Below are positions 1 through 6,741 of a DNA stretch of 14,188 bases, one piece after another. Position 1 is the stretch's first letter. Every line of letters starts with the position of its first letter. The position numbers and the translations under genes are program-made. The notes beneath the pieces were generated by a model, which saw nothing but the letters and a program-made list of their open reading frames with translations, did no database searches and was not told where the DNA came from. Origin of the DNA: CAZHAC01 sp964383855 (lineage in GTDB: Bacteria; Chloroflexota; Dormibacteria; Dormibacterales; Dormibacteraceae); contig CAYLIP010000062.1 in NCBI GenBank assembly GCA_964383855.1, positions 1-14,188 on the forward strand, written 5' to 3'.

Positions 1-508
1 GACGGAACTCGAGCACGGCGGCGGCCGTCACGTTTCCCACTCCTACCGGCGTGCTGACATCGGTGCTGGTGTTTTTCGGATCGAGGCCAAGGCTATGCAT
101 CAGTGGATCGAAGACACGGTCCGCGCTGCTTGGAAAGAGGTCGACAGCTGCTCGATACGCGGCGTAGCTAATGGCGATCTCCTTGTTGGCCGGCGTGTGT
201 TCCCGTGGCGGTCGCCGAAGCGCCGCGCCAAGGCGAGTCCCGATGGCCCGATGGTCATAAGCCGTCCAAGCATCGAAGGCGGCGGTGTGGACGATGGCAA
301 GTGCGCGCGCGACCATCGGAGGCCCCAGCCTGGAGTCGCGTACCCCTTGCAGAGCGGCCTGGTTCCAGCGTACGACCACGCTGTCTTCCTGATTCGGTCT
401 GGCCGGCTTCGTCAGGTTGGCGCCCAAAACGGGCGGCATCAGCAGCGTCACACCGCCGGCGCCCGCAAGCTTGATGAAGTCGCGCCGGGTTAGGGAGCGT
501 GCTGTCAT
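1..508 (-). CDS. Tat-exported vanadium haloperoxidase/PAP2-like protein (N-terminal part)
   Basis: Only the first 169 codons are present; the gene runs off the left edge with no stop. The N-terminus carries a twin-arginine signal (LTRRDFIK at residues 6-13, then the hydrophobic stretch AGAGGVTLLMPPVLGA), so the protein should be exported folded. From about residue 43 the pattern SVVVRWNQAALQGVRDSR, then ARALAIVHTAAFDAW near 67-81, is typical of the N-terminal helical part of vanadium-dependent haloperoxidase-like proteins of the PAP2 superfamily. The catalytic vanadate/phosphate-binding motifs lie in the C-terminal half, outside the window, so activity (halide oxidation or phosphatase) cannot be judged. 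The ATG at 508-506 follows AGGTAGG on the minus strand, a modest ribosome site. It lies 64 nt after the upstream exported protein, with a hairpin between. Family assignment is fairly good; specific function is unknown. Confidence 0.75.
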   Translation of the reverse strand, partial: MTARSLTRRDFIKLAGAGGVTLLMPPVLGANLTKPARPNQEDSVVVRWNQAALQGVRDSRLGPPMVARALAIVHTAAFDAWTAYDHRAIGTRLGAALRRPPREHTPANKEIAISYAAYRAAVDLFPSSADRVFDPLMHSLGLDPKNTSTDVSTPVGVGNVTAAAVLEFR

Positions 509-538
509 CCCTACCTGCAAAGCCGCTCTCTGACGATA

Positions 539-561
539 GGGGCCGACCCGGCGCCGGCCCC
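539..561 (-). terminator. GC-rich hairpin, possible terminator or attenuator
   Basis: Arms GGGGCCG (539-545) and CGGCCCC (555-561) give a perfect 7-bp stem with a 9-nt loop, 11 nt past the stop codon of the 573-1013 gene on the minus strand. The sequence after the stem in that direction (TATCGTCAG) is not T-rich, so if it is a terminator it is a weak or Rho-assisted one. It may reduce read-through into the haloperoxidase-like gene. Confidence 0.35.
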
Positions 562-572
562 TTCTGCCAGAC

Positions 573-1013
573 TCAGCGCAGCTCGAAGTGACCGGTTTGC
601 ATCTCCTCGACCGGCATTGACCCCACCTCGACGACCGTCAGCTGGAATTTCTGCGTTGCCACATCGGCCCAAACCCTGACGTGGATCGGCTGCGTCTTGC
701 CGCCGTCCGTGATCAGGAACCCCGGGCCCGAAAAGTGGACCGTGCCGCCCGTTACGGTGGCGGCGGTCGGCTCTGCCTGCACCTTCATCACGTGTGACAG
801 TCCGAACCCAGGAAGAACGAAGGCCGAGCGGCCTGCCATCAGGCAGTTGAAGCTGCCGGAAGCGCCGCCTGATGCTTCGATGGTCACGTTGAACGCGACT
901 TGGGAGATCGTCGCCGTGCCACCGCCACTGAGATGGTGATCGGAGGTGGCGTACACCGGCGGCGCCGCCGCCATCAGCACGGCAAACAACCCGGCCCCTA
1001 GGACTGCTTTCAT
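573..1013 (-). CDS. Small exported protein of unknown function
   Basis: A 146-aa protein with a clear Sec signal peptide: Lys2, the hydrophobic run VLGAGLFAVLMAAAPPV and a likely cleavage site after VYA (residue 22). The mature part is about 124 aa, rich in Gly, Thr and Val with alternating hydrophobic residues (for example QKFQLTVVEV at 121-130), suggesting a beta-sheet fold. It has one cysteine (Cys57). I recognise no catalytic motif or family. Its ATG overlaps the TGA of the upstream gene by one base (TGATG), and a good GAGGA site sits 6 nt before the start inside the upstream gene, so the two are translationally coupled. Both are exported and both contain a GGGT motif, but they do not look homologous by eye. 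Function is not inferred. Confidence 0.75.
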   Translation of the reverse strand: MKAVLGAGLFAVLMAAAPPVYATSDHHLSGGGTATISQVAFNVTIEASGGASGSFNCLMAGRSAFVLPGFGLSHVMKVQAEPTAATVTGGTVHFSGPGFLITDGGKTQPIHVRVWADVATQKFQLTVVEVGSMPVEEMQTGHFELR

Positions 1014-1687
1014 CAGTCTTCCTCGTCGCTGGAGCTGACATGGAACAGCGTTCGGTTGCCCTCACTCGCGCCCGGCGCTTCGTTTTGCCAGAAATCCTCG
1101 TACTCGACGGAGGCCGTGATCCCTTCGAACGTGCAGGCCGGGGTGGGTCCAGCCGGAAGGTGGCAGCTAACCGTAAGCGTCCCTGGATGGCTCTTGCCAG
1201 ATGCCGCATCCGTAAACCGCACGCGTAGGACAGCGAGGCCTGAGCTCGGGGTCCCGCTGTCGCCAGTGGCATCGGGCAGGGGCAGTGTGCCGGGAGCGCG
1301 ATGCCAGGACAGCAATTCGGTCACCCGGTAGGTGCCGCTTCCAGGGAAACAGTCTGCTGATCTGCTGGTCACCTTCCAGGTGCCGCCTCCTGTTACGTCA
1401 CTGGAGCACCTGTCCGCATTCGGGAAAGTGCCATGGCCCGTCACCGTGATCTCGCCCGTCGGGGCGTGGTTTGGGTCCGTCGACATGGCCTTCGCCGTCC
1501 CGCCGCGTGTGACCTTCGTGGGGCTGCCATTGACGAAGTTGACATTGACGATGTCCCAGGTCACCAGGCCTTCGTCTTCATCGTCGTCGGCGAAGACTTT
1601 GATCGGGTCGATGACAGCGGCGGCGGCTCCAAGCAGCCCCGCGGCCTTGATCAGCTGCCTGCGGCTGAGTTTCCTTTCGCCCATCAT
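1013..1687 (-). CDS. Tat-exported protein of unknown function
   Basis: A 224-aa protein beginning with a twin-arginine signal: LSRRQLIKAAGLLGAAAAV at residues 7-25, with arginines at 9-10. An acidic stretch (DDDEDE, 34-39) follows. The mature domain is Thr/Gly-rich and probably beta-sandwich-like, with four cysteines (94, 113, 175, 185) that could form two disulfides, and it ends in an acidic tail (SSSDEED). I do not recognise a family. Two adjacent ATG codons (1687 and 1684) are possible starts; AGAGGG lies 5 nt before the first and 8 nt before the second, so the choice is open. It is the first gene of an apparent minus-strand unit with the coupled Sec-exported protein and perhaps the haloperoxidase-like gene. 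A cell-surface or extracellular role is inferred only from export. Confidence 0.75.
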   Translation of the reverse strand: MMGERKLSRRQLIKAAGLLGAAAAVIDPIKVFADDDEDEGLVTWDIVNVNFVNGSPTKVTRGGTAKAMSTDPNHAPTGEITVTGHGTFPNADRCSSDVTGGGTWKVTSRSADCFPGSGTYRVTELLSWHRAPGTLPLPDATGDSGTPSSGLAVLRVRFTDAASGKSHPGTLTVSCHLPAGPTPACTFEGITASVEYEDFWQNEAPGASEGNRTLFHVSSSDEED

Positions 1688-2150
1688 TCACACCCTCTAA
1701 CCGATGGCGGAGCCGCCCAATGATGCGGGCGGGCGAGCTGACGATGTGCGTGTTCCCGGAGGCGTCACCTCCTCGGCCGCCAGTGCGGCGCTTAAGGTCG
1801 GCTCATCGTGCGCCTGCCCAAAGGGCAAGTCAATGGGCGGTTTGTCCCTCTTTCGTGGGCCCCGCAGCTCAGCGTCCCGCGACCCATCAAGCTTGGCGCA
1901 GTGGCTCTGAGGAGATTTCCCATGAGATCCAATTCGCCGGCGTTGCCGGGAAGGCGGGCCGAGAGGGCAACGAGGGGCAGGAGCGTAATGCCCTTCTATC
2001 CCAACATAGGTTGCGCAGGGATGGCTTTCGTCCGTTTGACAGCAGCTGGACCGGCGGCCGGCGGCGGCTCGCTGGTTCAGGCGTTCAGTGATGCTTCTCT
2101 TCGATGACGGCGATTGACACCGATCACCGCCCGGGACCGGAGTGGAAAGA
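1688..2150. other. Intergenic region between divergent genes, no gene recognised
   Basis: About 460 bp between the Tat-exported protein (minus) and the ankyrin protein (plus). Open frames exist on both strands but none has recognisable protein character. Two small adjacent hairpins are visible: GGAGG/CCTCC (1758-1762/1768-1772, loop CGTCA) and GCCGC/GCGGC (1776-1780/1785-1789, loop CAGT). A perfect TTGACA at 2114-2119 has no matching -10 box before the ankyrin start. Promoters for both flanking genes are expected here but I could not place them. Confidence 0.5.
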
Positions 2151-2855
2151 ATGAATCCCGATAACGCGGCGGCCGTTGAGCTCGTTGCCGCCATCCACTC
2201 CGGCGACATCGATGCGGTCCAACGGATCGTCGCCGCCGCGCCCGAACTGGCCAGAGACCCGCCGGGCGGTCCCTTCAAGACCCGCACCGCCCTGCATGTT
2301 GTGTGCGACTGGCCGGGCCCTCAGCTCGTCCGGCTGCTCATCGCCGCCGGCGCCGACCCCGACTACCGGGATTCCGCACCCGGCTCCGAAACCGCGCTCC
2401 ACTGGGCGGCGAGCAGTGACGACGTCGACGTCGCTGCCGCGCTCATAGACGGCGGCGCCGACATCGAAATCGCGGGCGGGTCAATCGGCACCCCGCTCGA
2501 CAACGCGATCGGCTACGGCTGCTGGCATGTCGCCCGCCTCCTGGTTGCTCGTGGGGCCCGCGTTGAGAAGCTGTGGCACGCCGCCGCGCTCGGCCTGCGT
2601 GGGCGCATGGAGGAGCTGCTCGAAACGGCCAAACCGACCCCCGAGGAGGTGTCCCAGGCGTTCTGGCACGCCTGCGCGGGGTCCCAGCGCCGGGCCGCGG
2701 AACGCCTCCTCGCTGCCGGGGCTGACCTCAACTGGGAGCCCGACTACGCCCACGGCACCGCACTCGACGCGGCCAGCCGGGGTGGCACCCGCCAGGAGAA
2801 CGTCATCGCATGGCTCAAAGAGAAAGGAGCCCGATCCGCCGGCGACGCGCGCTGA
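2151..2855 (+). CDS. Ankyrin-repeat protein
   Basis: A 234-aa cytoplasmic protein (no signal peptide) built almost wholly of ankyrin repeats, which act as protein-binding scaffolds. Clear repeats: TALHVVCDWPGPQLVRLLIAAGAD (from 46, quoted in part), TALHWAASSDDVDVAAALI (81-99) ending GGAD, TPLDNAIGYGCWHVARLLVA (114-133), a degenerate one around 143-157, FWHACAGSQRRAAERLLAAG (171-190), and a final TALDAASRGG (203-212). The N-terminal AIHSGDIDAVQRIVAA is a cap repeat. I chose the ATG at 2151 because GGAG (2139-2142) sits 8 nt upstream; a GTG three codons earlier overlaps that site and is less likely. It stands alone on the plus strand, so the partner protein cannot be guessed. Confidence 0.85.
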   Translation: MNPDNAAAVELVAAIHSGDIDAVQRIVAAAPELARDPPGGPFKTRTALHVVCDWPGPQLVRLLIAAGADPDYRDSAPGSETALHWAASSDDVDVAAALIDGGADIEIAGGSIGTPLDNAIGYGCWHVARLLVARGARVEKLWHAAALGLRGRMEELLETAKPTPEEVSQAFWHACAGSQRRAAERLLAAGADLNWEPDYAHGTALDAASRGGTRQENVIAWLKEKGARSAGDAR

Positions 2856-2920
2856 TCAGCCTGGCCTACCCGGTCGGGCTGTGCCGGAGATCACCTCGAA
2901 CTCAGATGCGGGAGCCTGGC

Positions 2921-3136
2921 CTAGCCACGGGCGTCCTCGGGGAAGAGGACGTCGAGAACCTGGAAGACCTCGACGGTCTGGCCCCGGTCAGGGCCCGGCA
3001 GGCCGGCGGGGTCCTGGCCTGGAAGCAGGGGCTGGGCGTTGACCGCCTCAGCCGCCGAGCTGTAGGCCTCTTCCGACTCGAAGACCGCAATCGAGTGAAC
3101 GGACTGCCTCCTGATAGTCCAAATTTCTGACGACAT
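2921..3136 (-). CDS. Small ORF, possibly a truncated gene remnant
   Basis: A 71-aa frame transcribed away from the MarR gene. The part SVHSIAVFESEEAYSSAAEA reads like the C-terminal half of a small ferredoxin-fold or monooxygenase-like (ABM type) protein, and the tail VEVFQVLDVLFPEDARG also has protein character. If so, the N-terminal 30-50 residues of such a family are missing: the start region runs straight into the MarR promoter/operator. The start ATG (3136) has no clear ribosome site; AGGAGG lies inside the frame (about codons 9-11) ahead of ATT (codon 16), which is not a usual start. It may be a decayed gene, a genuine short protein, or chance. No function is assigned. Confidence 0.35.
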   Translation of the reverse strand: MSSEIWTIRRQSVHSIAVFESEEAYSSAAEAVNAQPLLPGQDPAGLPGPDRGQTVEVFQVLDVLFPEDARG

Positions 3137-3158
3137 GGTAAAAAGTTCGGACTATGCT
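3114..3158 (+). promoter_or_regulatory. Putative promoter and operator of the MarR gene
   Basis: An inverted repeat ATAGTCC (3114-3120) / GGACTAT (3149-3155) extends imperfectly inward (AAATTT against AAGTTC). Its right arm overlaps a -10-like TATGCT (3153-3158), which is preceded at 17 bp by ACGACA (3130-3135; 4 of 6 matches to TTGACA). The -10 box ends 10 nt before the ATG at 3169, which would give a leaderless or near-leaderless transcript. A second AGTCC/GGACT pair (3101-3105/3116-3120) lies beside it. Autoregulation by MarR dimers binding such a palindrome is usual for the family; binding here is inference. Confidence 0.45.
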
Positions 3159-3168
3159 TGTCGATGGC

Positions 3169-3717
3169 ATGAACGAACCCTCTCCCGCCGCCGGTTTTCG
3201 AATCGGCGCCCTCGTCAGCATCGTTCGCGCCGCCATCAGCGACCGCGTGCGCGCCCGGCTCAATGACGAGGGTTTCACCGATGTGAGCCCCGCTCAGGAG
3301 GTGGCCCTGCAGACACTGGCACCGCAAGGCATGCGGCTGACCGAGCTGGCGGTGGCCGCGGGCATGGCCAAGCAATCGATGGCCTACCTGGTCGAGCAGC
3401 TGGAGCAGGCCGGCTACCTGGTGCGGGTGCCCGACCCGGCGGACGCGCGGGCCAAGGTCATCAACCGCACGGAGCGGGGCTGGGCCTACCAGAAGATCGC
3501 CGCCACGGTGGTGACTGAGCTGGAGGCCGAGTGGTCGGCGCTGCTGGGCGCCGGCGACTTCGCCGAGATGAAGCGCCACCTGGGCAGGATCGCCGCCGCG
3601 CTGGGCGTCAGCTATCGCGGGAGCGTCGCCGAGGCGAGCAACCGAAGAGCAGCCGGAGCGGAGGACGGACAAAGCTTCGTGCCCTTTTCGCATTCAACTG
3701 AGGAGGAGCCCGGATGA
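3169..3717 (+). CDS. MarR-family transcriptional regulator
   Basis: A 182-aa winged-helix regulator. From the start at 3169: an N-terminal dimerisation helix (residues 10-32), then SPAQEVALQTLAP, the helix-turn-helix RLTELAVAAGMAKQSMAYLV (56-75), the wing with the family signature DPADARAKVINRTERG (89-104), and C-terminal dimerisation helices. This is the classic MarR order and length, plus a roughly 30-residue tail. An alternative ATG at 3154 adds five residues but lies inside the inverted repeat and has no ribosome site, so I prefer 3169 with leaderless initiation. The stop codon overlaps the ATG of the reductase gene (ATGA at 3714-3717), so the pair forms one operon. MarR proteins usually repress their own operon until a small phenolic or oxidative signal binds; the ligand is unknown here. 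Confidence 0.88.
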   Translation: MNEPSPAAGFRIGALVSIVRAAISDRVRARLNDEGFTDVSPAQEVALQTLAPQGMRLTELAVAAGMAKQSMAYLVEQLEQAGYLVRVPDPADARAKVINRTERGWAYQKIAATVVTELEAEWSALLGAGDFAEMKRHLGRIAAALGVSYRGSVAEASNRRAAGAEDGQSFVPFSHSTEEEPG

Positions 3718-4360
3718 CCCGGCTGCTCTATGACGTCTCGATTTCCCTTGACGGCTTCAGCGCCGGCCCCGGACAGAGCCGGCAGGAACCCCTGGGGGTG
3801 GGAGGTGAGCGCCTGGGCGAATGGAGGCAGGAGCTTGCGGCTTTTCGCACGAAGTACCCTTTCGCCGGTCTGGAGGGAGGCGTCACCAACGCCAGCACGG
3901 CGGTCTTTGAAGAGGACACATCGGGCGCGCTGATCATCGGCCGGAAGATGTTCGGCGGCGGTCCGGGTCCCTGGGGCCACCCCGCTTGGGAGGGACCCTG
4001 GGGGGGCAATCCCTTCCAGGTGCCGGTCTTCGTCCTCACCCATCACCCGCGAGAGCCCCTCGAGCCCGAGGGTGAACCGCGCCATTCACCTTTGTGACCG
4101 AGGGCATCAGGACGGCGCTCCAGATGGCCGAGAAGGCGGCGGCGGGGAAGGACGTGCTGATCGGCGGAAGCGCCAGCGTGGCGAATCAGTACCTCGCCGC
4201 CGGCCTGCTTGACCAGATCGACCTTCACCTGGTCCCGGTGTTTCTAGGCCAGGGGCTTCGAGTCTTCGACGACGCTGCGCTGTCGGAAGTCACGCTCGAA
4301 CAGACGCGGGTGGTCGAAGCCCCTGGCGTGACGCACCTGCGGTTCCGAGTGGTCAGGTAG
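3714..4360 (+). pseudogene. RibD C-terminal/dihydrofolate-reductase-like protein, frameshifted
   Basis: Two frames together make one protein of the RibD-C/DHFR-like family, NADPH-dependent reductases often paired with regulators. Frame one (3714-4097) carries the N-terminal strand LLYDVSISLDGFSAGPG and SGALIIGRKMFGG. Frame two continues from about 4082 with FTFVTEGIRTAL, DVLIGGSASVANQYLAAGLL (the family's nucleotide-binding region) and LHLVPVFLGQG, ending at the TAG at 4360. The break is near 4071-4074: restoring one G (GGTGAACC to GGTGGAACC) gives EGGTAPFTFVTEG, which joins the halves in frame into about 215 aa, the normal family length. All family motifs are otherwise intact, so this is either a very recent mutation or a sequencing/assembly error. 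It overlaps MarR by 4 nt. Confidence 0.8.
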
Positions 4361-4396
4361 CCCGGCGACCGCCCGATGGCGACAGCCCCGCCTCCG

Positions 4397-5035
4397 TCAG
4401 GCCGGCTGCTGGAAGGTGCCGATCAGCCGTCCGAACCGGAGGATGTGGTTCCTCATCGAGAACCCGACCACCGCGGCATGCGTGCTCGCCGGGAGGCCCA
4501 GGCTCGCGATGTCCAGGGCGTACACGCTCAGCTGATAGCGATGGACCCGGTCGCCCGGCGGGGGGCAGGGGCCCAGGTATCCGGTGAGTCCGGCGTCGTT
4601 GGTCCCCGATACCGCTCCGGCGGGCAGCGTGCTGTCCAGCGAGGTCGCACCGGCCGGGATGTCCCACGCCAGCCAGTGCCAGAATCCGCTGCCGGTCGGC
4701 GCATCGGGATCGAACATGGTCACGGCAAAGCTGCGCGTGCCGGCCGGCGCCCCGCTCCAGCGCAGCCTCGGCGCCTGGTTGCCGCCGTTGCAGCCGAAGA
4801 CGTTGGCGATCTCGCTTTGCGAAAACGCGTGATGGTTTGCGAGGTCGGGGCTGGCCAGGTCAAAGCGGGAAGCGCCCGCCGGCACGCCGGAGCGGACCGG
4901 CGTGAATCCGAACTGTTCTGCGCTGACCGTCGCAAGTGCGGCCAGCGGGCCGCCGGCGAGGCCGGCCATGACGACCAGCGCAGCGCCGGTCATCGCCACC
5001 AGGAGCAGCTTGATCCGCCGATTGAACCTGGTCAT
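4397..5035 (-). CDS. Exported YbhB/YbcL-type phosphatidylethanolamine-binding protein
   Basis: A 212-aa protein with an N-terminal signal or anchor (RFNRRIK, then LLLVAMTGAALVVMAGLAGG, residues 3-29). The domain matches bacterial PEBP (Raf kinase inhibitor-like) proteins: FDPDAPTGSGFWHWLAWDIP at 108-127 contains the DPDxP anion-binding motif and the FWHWL helix, and GYLGPCPPPGDRVHRY at 152-167 is the second signature (GPxPP...HRY). Two cysteines, Cys82 and Cys157, could pair outside the cell. Start: ATG at 5035 with GGAGG about 8 nt upstream. The gene is convergent with the reductase (36 bp gap) and has its own promoter. Bacterial members bind small anionic ligands; their physiological role is poorly known, so none is assigned. 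Confidence 0.88.
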   Translation of the reverse strand: MTRFNRRIKLLLVAMTGAALVVMAGLAGGPLAALATVSAEQFGFTPVRSGVPAGASRFDLASPDLANHHAFSQSEIANVFGCNGGNQAPRLRWSGAPAGTRSFAVTMFDPDAPTGSGFWHWLAWDIPAGATSLDSTLPAGAVSGTNDAGLTGYLGPCPPPGDRVHRYQLSVYALDIASLGLPASTHAAVVGFSMRNHILRFGRLIGTFQQPA

Positions 5036-5115
5036 GGTGTGCCCTCCGACAATCCGGCCGGTGACATGAGGGCGTTTGCAGCCGTGGCCGCGGCCCCCTT
5101 TACGCGTGTCCCGTG

Positions 5116-5144
5116 ATCAGAGCACCGCAGATGGGACAAGTCAA
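5116..5144 (-). promoter_or_regulatory. Sigma-70-like promoter of the PEBP gene
   Basis: On the minus strand TTGACT (5144-5139; 5 of 6 to TTGACA), a 17-bp spacer and TCTGAT (5121-5116; 4 of 6 to TATAAT). The start of transcription would be near 5109, giving a leader of about 75 nt before the ATG at 5035. Confidence 0.45.
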
Positions 5145-5198
5145 ATCCGGCGCACAGCCGCCCGGACCTCGAGCTTTACAGGCCGGTCCTGAGCACCG

Positions 5199-5378
5199 TC
5201 ATGAGGCATGGCCGTCCGCCCGCGGTTCCTCCGGCTCGCGACCGAGAGCCTCAACCACCGACTGGTAGGGCACGTGCGGATGCCCGCCCTTTCCCGAGGG
5301 GCACTGCCATTTGCGGGCGATCCAGGCCGATGTCGGCCATGAGCGCCGGCAGGTGACGCACCAGTAGCGGTCGTCCAC
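5199..5378 (-). CDS. Possible 59-aa zinc-ribbon protein
   Basis: A short frame starting at GTG (5378), with GGGAG placed 6 nt upstream, gives a 59-aa protein. It contains CVTC (Cys7, Cys10), many aromatic residues (DRYWC, RRSWPTSAWIARKW), then Cys26-Pro and His33/His35, which could bind one zinc ion. The Trp-rich, Cys-paired pattern is unlike chance translation of GC-rich DNA, and only this frame shows it. The frame is open further upstream (to an ATG at 5516), but that extension is Arg/Pro-rich and crosses two hairpins, so I prefer the GTG. I do not recognise the family. Alternative: chance ORF. Confidence 0.45.
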   Translation of the reverse strand: MDDRYWCVTCRRSWPTSAWIARKWQCPSGKGGHPHVPYQSVVEALGREPEEPRADGHAS

Positions 5379-5391
5379 CTCTCTCTCCCAT

Positions 5392-5412
5392 TGACAAGCA
5401 TGCCACTTGTCA
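5392..5412. repeat. Inverted repeat upstream of the small zinc-ribbon ORF
   Basis: Perfect 7-bp arms TGACAAG (5392-5398) and CTTGTCA (5406-5412) around CATGCCA. It ends a few bases before the ribosome site of the 5199-5378 ORF, so it could be an operator or an mRNA hairpin. The regulator is unknown. Confidence 0.4.
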
Positions 5413-5568
5413 GCGAAGGCTGCAATGCGGCTGAACGCGTGACGTGCTAGCTCCGGACATGGTGCGGTCGATCTGCGAGCGGGACCGGTGTCCCGGTCGC
5501 GGGACAGGCGTCGCATTGTTGAGTGGGATGGTGGCGACTACGATCGCGCGCATGCCGGCGGGCCACCG

Positions 5569-6573
5569 ATGAAGAACCGCCGTCTGGTCGCCGTGCTCGC
5601 GGTGGCTGTGCTCGCCGTCGCTTTCCTGTCGCTGGCATTCACCTTCGCGCGCCGAGAGCAGGCTCCGGCGAGGAGCGCCGTCTCTCCCATCAGCACCGTC
5701 TTTTTGATCGTGCTCGAAAACGTGACCTGGACCGAAATCGTTGGCAACCATTCGGCGCCGTACATCAACGCGCTGCTGACCAGAGCCGACGTCGCCTACG
5801 CCACCAACTACAACTCGCCGCGCGGATTGCACCCCTCCACTCCCAATTACATATGGATGGAGGCCGGCGGAAACCTCGACATCACCAACAACGCACCGCC
5901 GAGCACCAACCACCGGTCGACCAGGGACCATCTCGTCACCTACCTGAACCGCGCCGGGTACACCTGGAAGGCCTACTTCCAGAACCGAGCGATCGATGGC
6001 GCCCACTGTCCGATGCGCGACAGCTACCCGTATCCAGATGTTCCGTTCGCGCTGCCCTTCGCCTTCTTCGACGACGTGACCGGTGACCGCAATCCCGACG
6101 ACGCCTACTGCGCTTCGCACCTGGTGTCGGATGCCAGCCTGGATCTCGATCTCGCGACCAACAGCATGGCCAACTACAACTTTGTCCGCGTCGGTGATTG
6201 CCTGAACATGCACGACTCCTGCGCGCCCGCCAACAACCGCATTCGGCAGGGCGACGAATGGGTCTCCGCCGTCATGCCGGCAATCCTGGAATCAAGGGCG
6301 TATCTCGGCGGTGGCGCGGTCTTCCTGACCTGGGACGAGGGCACCGATGACAGCGACGGACCGATCGGAATGATCGTGCTCTCCCAATTCGTGAAACGCG
6401 CGGGCTATCACAACGCCGTCTACTACACGCACTCGTCGCTGCTTAAGACAGTCCAGGAGATCTTCAAGGTGACGCCACTCCTGGGGGACGCGGGGAACCC
6501 GCAGACCAGCGACCTGTCCGACCTCTTCCGTCCGGGCGCCATCCGCCAGCTGGCTATGCCGTCCGGGGGATAG
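5569..6573 (+). CDS. Exported phosphoesterase (phospholipase C/acid phosphatase-like)
   Basis: A 334-aa protein of the phosphoesterase family that includes bacterial phospholipases C and acid phosphatases (alkaline-phosphatase-like fold). The N-terminus KNRRLVAVLAVAVLAVAFLS is a signal peptide or anchor. Family landmarks: VFLIVLENVTWTEIVGN (44-60; the family usually has hxxhhhEN, Glu50-Asn51 as metal ligand region), YATNYNSPRGLHPSTPNYIW (77-96), AGYTWKAYFQN (129-139), VFLTWDEGTDDSD (251-263; the WDE metal motif) and THSSLLKTVQEIF (287-299). Four cysteines (147, 181, 211, 218) suit an extracellular enzyme. Start: ATG at 5569, directly before the signal peptide, with only a weak GGCGGG site; a longer frame upstream lacks conserved features. 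TTGTTG (5516-5521) and TACGAT (5539-5544) at 17 bp may be its promoter; a GACCGG/CCGGTC hairpin (5483-5498) precedes it. Substrate unknown. Confidence 0.85.
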   Translation: MKNRRLVAVLAVAVLAVAFLSLAFTFARREQAPARSAVSPISTVFLIVLENVTWTEIVGNHSAPYINALLTRADVAYATNYNSPRGLHPSTPNYIWMEAGGNLDITNNAPPSTNHRSTRDHLVTYLNRAGYTWKAYFQNRAIDGAHCPMRDSYPYPDVPFALPFAFFDDVTGDRNPDDAYCASHLVSDASLDLDLATNSMANYNFVRVGDCLNMHDSCAPANNRIRQGDEWVSAVMPAILESRAYLGGGAVFLTWDEGTDDSDGPIGMIVLSQFVKRAGYHNAVYYTHSSLLKTVQEIFKVTPLLGDAGNPQTSDLSDLFRPGAIRQLAMPSGG

Positions 6574-6601
6574 GAGGCGGCCCTCGGCCGGCTTCTCTTC
6601 C

Positions 6602-6627
6602 GGGGCGCCGAGTACTCGGGCCGCCCC
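6602..6627. terminator. Strong hairpin between convergent genes
   Basis: GGGGCG (6602-6607) pairs with CGCCCC (6622-6627), and inside it CCGAGTACTCGG (6608-6619) is a perfect palindrome, with only a 2-nt bulge (GC). It lies 28 nt past the phosphoesterase stop and before the convergent hydrolase end. It has no T-tract on either side, so termination, probably in both directions, is inferred from position and stability. Confidence 0.4.
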
Positions 6628-6741
6628 GCGCGTCTTCAGGAGTTGGAGGGGCGGCTGGCTCGCACCCGGCTGGTGCTACGCGCGTGCGTGGCTCACCCGG
6701 GTCTGCTGCGGGCGGCCCCTCGACCCCGGTCCCTTGGCCGG

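Noticed and set aside
1704..2107. Overlapping open frames in the 1688-2150 gap
   Set aside because: None has a ribosome site with recognisable protein character; compositions look like random translation of GC-rich DNA.
2114..2119. Perfect TTGACA -35 hexamer before the ankyrin gene
   Set aside because: No -10 box at 15-19 bp downstream, and the transcript would start at or after the start codon.
2857..2881. CAGCC/GGCTG hairpin just after the ankyrin stop as a terminator
   Set aside because: A competing CCCG/CGGG hairpin lies inside the loop, arms are only 5 bp, and no T-tract follows; too weak to call.
5141..5425. 94-codon minus-strand frame overlapping the zinc-ribbon ORF
   Set aside because: It is a different frame of the same DNA, Arg/Pro-rich, without the Cys/Trp pattern or a well-placed ribosome site.
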